Positions 1 through 4,681 of a stretch of DNA of 8,468 bases are shown here, one piece after another. The stretch's first letter is position 1; each line of letters starts with the position of its first letter. The DNA comes from SIG469 sp964384255 (GTDB lineage Bacteria; Bacillota; Clostridia; Oscillospirales; Oscillospiraceae): the NCBI GenBank assembly GCA_964384255.1, contig CAYLKH010000079.1:1-8468 (forward strand). The letters are read 5' to 3'. The notes beneath the pieces are model-generated. The model was not told the DNA's origin and made no database searches. It saw only the letters and a list, made by a program, of their open reading frames with translations. The translations under genes were made by a program, and so were the position numbers.

Positions 1-55
1 CAATCTCATAGCAGGGGTCAGGATTTAGGATTTAGGGATTAGGGGCGCGGCCCGC
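1..55 (+). repeat. Outer inverted repeat, left arm (55 bp)
   Basis: This arm is an exact reverse complement of 979-1033. It includes a telomere-like block at 21-45 built from GGATTTA/GGATTAG units with four G-runs, followed by a GC-rich CGCGG/CCCGC stretch. The first nine bases match the end of a REP-like element, so the repeat is probably cut by the window edge. Confidence 0.95.
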
Positions 56-56
56 C

Positions 57-94
57 TGTCATTGCGAGGAGCGAAGCGACGTGGCAATCTCACC
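57..94 (+). repeat. REP-like palindromic element, copy A
   Basis: The element has conserved outer arms (TGTCATTGCGAGG on the left, CGTGGCAATCTCACC on the right, with ATTGC/GCAAT able to pair) around a small inner hairpin, here GCGAAGC. The other copies are at 388-425 (inverted), 1026-1065 (inverted) and 4509-4548 (same orientation). Similar 'cattgcgaggagcgaagcgac' repeats are, to my knowledge, common between genes in several bacterial groups; their function is not known. Confidence 0.9.
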
Positions 95-264
95 GGTTGC
101 GGATTTGAGTTGTTGTTTCAAGCGAACAACGTTGCATTACGCACCCGTAGGGGCTGGCGTCCTCGACAGCCCGGAAAATCGCTCCGCGATTTTCGTTCGC
201 GCCAAAGGCACGAAAGTGTGGGAAACCGCCACGCAGTTGCGTCAAGCGTACAACCTTGCGTTTT

Positions 265-342
265 GCGCCGTAGGGGCTGCAAAAAATTGCGAAGCAATTT
301 TCGGACGTCAAGGCACTGCCTTGACGTTAGCGTCACTCGACA
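265..342 (+). repeat. Inner inverted repeat, left arm (78 bp)
   Basis: This arm matches the reverse complement of 876-953 at 77 of 78 positions; the single difference is in the loop of an internal hairpin. The arm itself holds two perfect hairpins: an 8-bp stem with a GAA loop (283-301) and a 10-bp stem with a 3-nt loop (305-327). Confidence 0.93.
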
Positions 343-387
343 TCCCGCCTGGTTGCGTTACAGGAAAGCCAGGAATAAGGGGCAACG

Positions 388-425
388 GGTGAGATTGCCA
401 CGTCGCTGCGCTCCTCGCAATGACA
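388..425 (-). repeat. REP-like palindromic element, copy B
   Basis: Inverted copy of 57-94, differing at one base: read on the minus strand, the inner GCGAAGC becomes GCGCAGC, a change at the middle (N) position of a GNA triloop. Two partial copies of the right-hand arm follow at about 439-454 and 465-483. Confidence 0.9.
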
Positions 426-438
426 TAGGGAGGGCAAG

Positions 439-498
439 CCTCCTCGCAATGACAAAAGGGGTACTGCGCTCCTCGCAATGACAGGCGGGGTGCGTCAC
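439..498 (+). repeat. 60-bp direct repeat, copy 1
   Basis: Matches 1050-1109 with three mismatches. Each copy carries two truncated REP arms (CTCCTCGCAATGACA) separated by AAAGGGGTACT and ends in GCGTCAC. The same arrangement therefore follows REP copies B and C. Confidence 0.88.
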
Positions 499-591
499 CT
501 ATGGAGTACAAGGTTCGAGAAGGTAATCGGTAGGCCGCCTGTAGGCCGGGCATAGAACGAGTGTGACTATTCCTTCTAAAGCGGGCAGATT

Positions 592-814
592 CTTAAGGGC
601 GCAGCCCTTAAGCTGATTCTTTTGGGTACTTTTCTGTTCAGTGACAGAAAAGTACCCCGCCGGAGGCAATAATATGTTTTACTCAAATGGTGTGCAAATT
701 CTTACATGAATCCCCCAGAAATATTCGCCTACGGCATGAATATTTCGACCCAAAAGTTTTCACGGCGAACTTCTGTCGCCGTGAAAACTTCGGACGTTTG
801 GCGAAGCCAAACGT
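592..814. repeat. Cluster of five perfect hairpins
   Basis: Five perfect stem-loops follow one another: 592-612 (9-bp stem, GCA loop), 624-657 (14-bp stem GGGTACTTTTCTGT, 6-nt loop), 718-746 (9-bp stem), 754-790 (15-bp stem, 7-nt loop) and 794-814 (9-bp stem, GAA loop). None has a downstream T-run typical of an intrinsic terminator for a neighbouring gene, and no gene reads into them. Between the second and third lies a tiny frame (674-709, 11 residues) with a good GGAGG site at 662-666. Confidence 0.85.
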
Positions 815-875
815 TGCCCTTCTAGCAAGGGGGGCTTTCGTTTGACCCAACAGCTCAAATCCACAACGCTCGGGC

Positions 876-953
876 TGTCGAGTGACGCTAACGTCAAGGC
901 AGGGCCTTGACGTCCGAAAATTGCTTCGCAATTTTTTGCAGCCCCTACGGCGC
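876..953 (-). repeat. Inner inverted repeat, right arm (78 bp)
   Basis: Partner of 265-342. It holds the matching hairpins 891-913 (10-bp stem, loop AGG) and 917-935 (8-bp stem, loop TTC). Confidence 0.93.
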
Positions 954-978
954 TCTACCCAAGTTTTCGCAAAAACTT

Positions 979-1033
979 GCGGGCCGCGCCCCTAATCCCT
1001 AAATCCTAAATCCTGACCCCTGCTATGAGATTG
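979..1033 (-). repeat. Outer inverted repeat, right arm (55 bp)
   Basis: This arm is an exact reverse complement of 1-55. The C-rich telomere-like block is at 989-1013. Its right end runs directly into the REP-like copy at 1026-1065. Confidence 0.95.
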
Positions 1034-1065
1034 CCACGTCGGCCTTCGGCCTCCTCGCAATGACA
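1026..1065 (-). repeat. REP-like palindromic element, copy C
   Basis: Inverted copy whose inner hairpin reads GGCC-GAA-GGCC on the minus strand. The inner stem differs from copies A and B but is still self-complementary, while the outer arms are unchanged. Confidence 0.88.
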
Positions 1066-1109
1066 AAAGGGGTACTTCACTCCTCGCAATGACAGGCGGG
1101 GAGCGTCAC
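1050..1109 (+). repeat. 60-bp direct repeat, copy 2
   Basis: Second copy of 439-498 (three mismatches). It ends 18 bp from the stop codon of the minus-strand gene at 1128. Confidence 0.88.
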
Positions 1110-1127
1110 TGGCCTCAATATTATCCC

Positions 1128-2081
1128 TTAAAAATAATAGGGGAAGCTGGGGAGACTTACGCCGATGGAGTTAAGCTTGTTTATGGGGTTAAGTATCTCC
1201 TCGCACCGGGTTATGCGGCCCAGATCATCGAACCGGAGAATATACCAGTAGCGGTTGCGGTAATGGCTGTTGGGAGCGTTGTTGCCTATCCAGTCGGTCA
1301 CGCCGGTACACATATATTCGCAGAAATATACTCCGGGATCGTCGGTAGGATGGATGATGCCCCGGCTGTCGAAATCGATGACAGGACAGCTGAGAACGGT
1401 CCATGCCTCTACCCGGGGCATAAGCTCCTCGGGATATTCCTCGGCCATCTCGGGGGGCAGGAACCATACGGCAGATGTGTGATCGGGAGCAAAGAAAGTC
1501 TCGTTTTCCGAAACGGTCCAGTGGTCAGCCTTCATAAATGCGTTGAGATTTGAGCTGATGCGGGCCTGTACAGCCTCCGGCTCAGCAGAAAGCCCGGGGG
1601 CTTCCTCAGCAGCCGGAGCCTCAACTGCGGCAAGATATTCGTCGATGCGGGGGTCATAAAGGTCCATGCGGAAAACGGGTATATCCGCGCCGACAGCTTC
1701 CAGCCATTTCAGTGGATCGGTCAGCTCACGGAGCCGGACAAGCTTCCCGTCCCTGAACACCAGACAGTTGAATCTTCTGGAACTGAATTTCCCTTCTTTC
1801 CCAGCCCAAAAGGTGTCAAATTCCACCTGGCTCACAGCCCAGAATTCGTTCCCGCTTTTGGTGCCGTACAGCTCAATGAGCTGGCTCCGGAAATTGCTTA
1901 CGGTCCGGCTCATCCAGCGGCGATAACAATCGGTATCAAAGCTGTCCATATTCTGGGGCATTCCCGGGGGCGCATTGGGAAAGTCCAATGTAAGCTCCGG
2001 GTCCATCATGGGGTCAAAGCTGTTTTCCCACCAGGGATTTTTGAGCAAAAGCTCTGCGGTTTTGCGGTTTTGTTCTTTCAT
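1128..2081 (-). CDS. Tandem PhzA/PhzB-like (SnoaL/NTF2-fold) protein
   Basis: 317-aa soluble protein with no signal peptide or membrane segment, made of two diverged copies of one domain. Copy 1 spans about residues 5-140 and copy 2 about 175-317, joined by an Ala/Glu/Pro-rich linker (about 151-170). Each copy ends with the pattern known from PhzA/PhzB: a '(F/L)xxDGK'-like strand, then 'RELTDPLKWLEAVGADIP' (118-135) and 'EEILNPINKLNSIGVSLP' (294-311). PhzA/B proteins are small NTF2-fold enzymes of about 160 aa that usually form dimers, so a fused pair could supply both halves in one chain. The wider fold includes dehydratases, isomerases and cyclases; the substrate here is unknown. ATG at 2081 is supported by AAGGAG (2090-2095) at 8-nt spacing. 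It is transcribed divergently from the flavin oxidoreductase at 2275. Stop is TAA, with no canonical terminator behind it. Family assignment is fairly secure, function is not. Confidence 0.82.
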   Translation of the reverse strand: MKEQNRKTAELLLKNPWWENSFDPMMDPELTLDFPNAPPGMPQNMDSFDTDCYRRWMSRTVSNFRSQLIELYGTKSGNEFWAVSQVEFDTFWAGKEGKFSSRRFNCLVFRDGKLVRLRELTDPLKWLEAVGADIPVFRMDLYDPRIDEYLAAVEAPAAEEAPGLSAEPEAVQARISSNLNAFMKADHWTVSENETFFAPDHTSAVWFLPPEMAEEYPEELMPRVEAWTVLSCPVIDFDSRGIIHPTDDPGVYFCEYMCTGVTDWIGNNAPNSHYRNRYWYILRFDDLGRITRCEEILNPINKLNSIGVSLPSFPYYF

Positions 2082-2089
2082 TTTCGATT

Positions 2090-2095
2090 CTCCTT
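2090..2095 (-). promoter_or_regulatory. Ribosome binding site of the PhzB-like gene
   Basis: AAGGAG on the minus strand, 8 nt before the ATG, fixes this start codon. Confidence 0.85.
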
Positions 2096-2166
2096 CATTC
2101 AGGGGGCGGGTCGAGGTTTCAGGTTAACATAATACCTAACGCGGCCCATCAATACTAACTGAACTG

Positions 2167-2195
2167 ATTATACATTTGCTGTCGATTGTTGTCAA
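2167..2195 (-). promoter_or_regulatory. Sigma-A promoter for the PhzB-like gene
   Basis: On the minus strand there is a perfect -35 TTGACA (2195-2190), a 17-bp spacer and a perfect -10 TATAAT (2172-2167). Transcription would start near 2160, giving a leader of about 80 nt before the ATG at 2081. Its -35 box is 17 bp from the -35 box of the opposite promoter. Confidence 0.8.
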
Positions 2196-2212
2196 TGTGG
2201 GCGCTTATGTGG

Positions 2213-2241
2213 TTGAAAGCCCGGGCAAAATATAATATAAT
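2213..2241 (+). promoter_or_regulatory. Sigma-A promoter for the flavin oxidoreductase
   Basis: -35 TTGAAA (2213-2218), 17-bp spacer, -10 TATAAT (2236-2241); an overlapping second TATAAT sits at 2231-2236 but would be spaced only 12 bp. Expected start near 2248, leader about 27 nt. A regulator binding between the two -35 boxes (2196-2212) could control both genes, but no clear operator palindrome is visible. Confidence 0.78.
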
Positions 2242-2274
2242 TTTCACGAAAGAAAAAGAAAAGGAAGATATGCC

Positions 2275-4260
2275 ATGACGACTGAATTCACCAACCTTCT
2301 GTCCCCATATACCATCGGGACAAAAACCTTTAAAAACCGCATACTGGCGGCTCCTCACGGCACTCTCCACGAAAACGACGGGGGCTATATGCACCAGGAT
2401 TATCTCGATTACTGCCAGGTTCTTATGGACGGGGGAGTGGCCCGTATAAGCACCCTTGACAATCCTGTTGACCCGGTTTATGGGGGCAGGGGAGGAGCCA
2501 GAAGATTCAGCTTTTTTGACGAACCCATGTCTGTAGACCTGCTGGAATCGGTAAAACAGTATAACCGCATGGCTCACGCCCGGGGAGTGTTGACCATGAT
2601 CGAACTTTCCCACGGCGGCAAAAGCAACGGCGCAGAGCCGGGATACGAACATATGATGACCGCCGACTGCGCTCTGGCGGTATCTGCCGATCCTCCCGGA
2701 CCCAAAATGGAGCCTGTACCCGGTATGCCGCCTATGATCGAGCTGCCCCAGCGGGTCATGACCCGGCAGGATATTGAAGACATTGCGGACCAGTTTGCCC
2801 GCTGCGCCGCAAATGTGAAAGAATGCGGATGTGACGGCGTGGTGGTCCATGGAGGACACGGCCAGCTGTTTACCCAGTTCCTGTCCGCTACCTCAAACCG
2901 CAGAACGGACGAATTCGGCGGCAGTCTGGAAAACCGGGCAAGAGCGCCCATGATGATACTCCGACGCATCAGGCAGCGCTGCGGCGACGATTTTATAATC
3001 GAGCTTCGGGTCAGCGCCATTTCTCAGGGGGATATGGAGATCACCCTGGACGAAACCATAGAGTTTGCGAAGATGGTAGACGGACTGGTGGATATTTTCC
3101 ACGTTTCCTCCTCGGTGGGTACTATCCCCACCTCCGCATACCACTCTGGCCTGAATGTGGAATACGCTGCCGAGATCAAAAAGCACGTAAATATGGCTGT
3201 GGCCGTGGTGGGAGCCATCAATGATCCCCAAATGGCCGAGGATATAATCGCTCAGGGTAAGGCTGACTTTGTCTGCTCCGGCCGTCAGCTTCATCTTTCC
3301 GACCCCCATTGGCCCCGTAAGGTCATGGAGGGCCATCCGGAAATGATAAATACCTGCCTGCGCTGCTCCACGGGCTGCACCGGCGACTTCCTTTGCCGGG
3401 TCAATCCGGTAGTTCAGCTTAAGCTGCCCACCGATCTGGAGGTCAGGCCGTCAACCAGACCCTGTAAGGTGGTGGTCATCGGCGGCGGTATCGCCGGCAT
3501 GAAGGCCGCTGAGACTGCGGCGCTGCGGGGTCACCGGGTGGTCCTGTTTGAAAAAAGCTCTACCCTCGGCGGCACCTGCCGATTCGCCGACTGGGACGAA
3601 AGCAAAACCGATACAAAACTGTTTAGAGATAATATGGCCGCCAGAATGGAAACTCTGGGGGTGGACGTGCGCCTGTCCACCGCCGCAACGCCTGAGCTTG
3701 TGGCCGCTGAGGAGCCTGACGCGGTCATTGCCGCCCTTGGTGCAAAGCAGACCACAGAGGTGGGCGGCAAAGCCATGAACGCCATGGGAGCCTATGGCCC
3801 CGGCGAGATCAGTGGCCGTGTGGTCCTTATTGGCGGCGGCCTGACAGGGGTCGAAACCGCTCTGCATCTGCGGCGTAAGGGATGCCAGGTGACTATATTG
3901 GAAAAGGAAAACAGGCTGCTGTCCGGTCTGCTGCCGGAGGATATGGCCGACTTTTTCAAAAAATCCAAACCCGGCGGTCATTATAACCCCATGGAGGTCA
4001 TTGGTCTGCTACAGCAGAACGGGGTTAACATAATTACAGGCTGCAAGGCCGTTGAGATCACTGAGGAAGGAGTCGTTGCTGAGGACGGAAGGGTCATCCC
4101 CTGCGATAGAGCTGTTACCGCCACCGGCGTTCAGCCCCTGACTGAGCAGGCAGAAAAATTCAGAGGTATCGCCCCGCTGTTTTTCAACGTTGGCGACAGC
4201 TATGAAGCCGGAACTATCCGTGAAGCGGTGTTCTCAGGATACTGGGCGGCAATGTTTTGA
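2275..4260 (+). CDS. NADH:flavin oxidoreductase (OYE/2,4-dienoyl-CoA reductase/BaiCD-BaiH family)
   Basis: 661-aa cytoplasmic iron-sulfur flavoenzyme. Residues 1 to about 355 form an FMN-binding TIM barrel ('NRILAAPHGT' near 22-31; active-site-type H192 and H195 in 'HGGHGQLFTQFLS', followed by 'NRRTDEFGGSLENRAR'; 'GRQLHLSDPHWP' at the barrel end). A 4Fe-4S ligand set follows: C361, C364, C368, C374. Then come two dinucleotide folds, GGGIAG at 403-408 for FAD and GGGLTG at 520-525 for NAD(P)H, and a typical closing segment 'VGDSYEAGTIREAVFSGYWAA'. Family members move hydride from NADH through FAD, the cluster and FMN to reduce an activated C=C bond; dienoyl-CoA reductase, BaiCD/BaiH and enoate reductases are examples. 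Start ATG has AGGAAG (2262-2267) 7 nt upstream. The loop between the third and fourth cysteines is short (5 residues against 11-12 in classical members). The substrate cannot be assigned; the divergent PhzB-like gene suggests a shared pathway. Confidence 0.93.
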   Translation: MTTEFTNLLSPYTIGTKTFKNRILAAPHGTLHENDGGYMHQDYLDYCQVLMDGGVARISTLDNPVDPVYGGRGGARRFSFFDEPMSVDLLESVKQYNRMAHARGVLTMIELSHGGKSNGAEPGYEHMMTADCALAVSADPPGPKMEPVPGMPPMIELPQRVMTRQDIEDIADQFARCAANVKECGCDGVVVHGGHGQLFTQFLSATSNRRTDEFGGSLENRARAPMMILRRIRQRCGDDFIIELRVSAISQGDMEITLDETIEFAKMVDGLVDIFHVSSSVGTIPTSAYHSGLNVEYAAEIKKHVNMAVAVVGAINDPQMAEDIIAQGKADFVCSGRQLHLSDPHWPRKVMEGHPEMINTCLRCSTGCTGDFLCRVNPVVQLKLPTDLEVRPSTRPCKVVVIGGGIAGMKAAETAALRGHRVVLFEKSSTLGGTCRFADWDESKTDTKLFRDNMAARMETLGVDVRLSTAATPELVAAEEPDAVIAALGAKQTTEVGGKAMNAMGAYGPGEISGRVVLIGGGLTGVETALHLRRKGCQVTILEKENRLLSGLLPEDMADFFKKSKPGGHYNPMEVIGLLQQNGVNIITGCKAVEITEEGVVAEDGRVIPCDRAVTATGVQPLTEQAEKFRGIAPLFFNVGDSYEAGTIREAVFSGYWAAMF

Positions 4261-4272
4261 TTTAGAGATTAG

Positions 4273-4432
4273 GTAACCGCTGATTAAATCCTGAACAAAT
4301 TATGGCCGGATGATTTTCCGTTCTGCTGCCTGGAATCTCCTTGAAATACACCAAGTATTCCTTCGTCGATTCCAGTTGCATAGCGAAAAATCCTCTCGCC
4401 CATAATTCATCCCTGATTTAATCATCGGTTAC
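4273..4432. mobile_element. MITE-like 160-bp imperfect palindrome
   Basis: The element begins GTAACCG and ends CGGTTAC, and its two halves are imperfect reverse complements along their full length. Matched segments include TGATTAAATC / GATTTAATCA, AATTATGG / CCATAATT, TGGAATC / GATTCCA and a central AATAC / GTATT hairpin. The 4-bp word TTAG lies directly outside both ends (4269-4272 and 4433-4436), as expected of a target-site duplication. It starts 12 bp after the stop codon of the flavin oxidoreductase and encodes nothing. It could be a miniature inverted-repeat transposable element or a long hairpin RNA at the 3' end of that transcript; there is no T-run after the stem to mark it as an ordinary terminator. 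Confidence 0.65.
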
Positions 4433-4451
4433 TTAGTAGTTAGAGATTAGC

Positions 4452-4472
4452 GCGAGGAGTGCCTGCGGCACG
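4452..4472 (+). repeat. Truncated REP-like element (copy E)
   Basis: GCGAGGAG, then a hairpin GTGCC-TGC-GGCAC (4459-4471), then CG: the core of the REP-like element with a different inner stem and without the outer ATTGC/GCAAT arms. Confidence 0.55.
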
Positions 4473-4508
4473 ATTAATAATTATGTTAAACGTTGGGGAG
4501 AGTGAATG

Positions 4509-4548
4509 TGTCATTGCGAGGCGGCAAAGCCGCCGTGGCAATCTCACC
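4509..4548 (+). repeat. REP-like palindromic element, copy D
   Basis: Outer arms are identical to copy A, but the inner hairpin is GGCGGC-AAA-GCCGCC, a 6-bp stem. Together with copies A-C it shows an inner stem that changes in sequence but remains paired. Confidence 0.9.
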
Positions 4549-4603
4549 ACTTACGTAATGCACGAATTTGTTTCAAACGCACTCACTGTGGGTCATGCCC
4601 TCT

Positions 4604-4626
4604 GGATCCTAAATCCTAACCCCTAA
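4604..4626 (-). repeat. Telomere-like G-rich motif (minus strand)
   Basis: Read on the minus strand it is a run of TTAGGGG, TTAGGA and TTTAGGA units, the same theme as 21-45 (plus) and 989-1013 (minus). It abuts the terminator hairpin of the next gene. Confidence 0.6.
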
Positions 4627-4679
4627 AACACAACAACACCCGGTCACTTGCAATCAAGTGGCCGGGTGTTGTTGTGTTT
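4626..4679 (-). terminator. Strong intrinsic terminator of the Cys-rich gene
   Basis: A 25-bp stem (4626-4650 with 4655-4679, a single G-T pair, loop CAAT) starts 2 bp beyond the stop codon of the minus-strand gene. On the minus strand the stem ends in a short T-run (GTTTTAGGGG). The stem is flanked by A's and T's on either side, so it could also stop plus-strand transcription arriving from 2275-4260. Confidence 0.9.
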
Positions 4680-4681
4680 AT

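Larger units (their letters stand above)
1..1127. repeat. Gene-free island of nested inverted repeats and REP-like hairpins
   Basis: No believable gene lies here; the open frames run through palindromes and have no protein-like composition. The island contains a 55-bp outer inverted repeat (1-55 with 979-1033), an inner 78-bp inverted repeat (265-342 with 876-953, one mismatch), three full REP-like elements (57-94, 388-425, 1026-1065), a 60-bp direct repeat (439-498 and 1050-1109), and a dense series of perfect hairpins (174-194, 283-301, 305-327, 592-612, 624-657, 718-746, 754-790, 794-814, 891-913, 917-935, 960-979). The outer repeat ends inside a REP copy on the right, so its left arm probably continues beyond base 1. 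No transposase, tRNA or rRNA is visible. Whether it is a non-autonomous mobile composite or accumulated intergenic repeats cannot be decided from one copy. Confidence 0.85.
4261..4625. repeat. Second non-coding repeat island
   Basis: This gene-free stretch between convergent genes has telomere-like motifs at its edges in opposite orientation (TTTAGAGATTAG at 4261-4272; C-rich block at 4604-4626). It encloses a 160-bp palindrome, a truncated REP-like core at 4452-4472 with inner hairpin GTGCC-TGC-GGCAC, and REP copy D. The architecture resembles the island at 1-1127. No reading frame in it looks like a gene. Confidence 0.75.

Noticed and set aside
62..481. 139-codon plus-strand open frame and its overlapping companions in 62-553 and 683-931
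   Set aside because: These run entirely through palindromic repeats, have Arg/Cys-rich, domain-free translations, no ribosome sites and frames open on both strands, as expected of GC-rich inverted repeats.
624..657. 14-bp hairpin as a terminator
   Set aside because: No gene reads into it from either side within several hundred bases and no T-run follows the stem; it fits better as part of the repeat cluster.
1..1110. CRISPR array
   Set aside because: Repeats are inverted and irregularly spaced, with no uniform spacers and no cas genes.
2155..2859. 234-codon minus-strand frame opposite the start of the flavin oxidoreductase
   Set aside because: Low-complexity His/Gly-rich shadow translation; the plus strand has the family motifs throughout.
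4273..4432. Palindrome as a riboswitch or known structured RNA
   Set aside because: It lies downstream of a gene and faces a convergent gene, so there is no downstream gene to regulate, and I recognise no riboswitch core.
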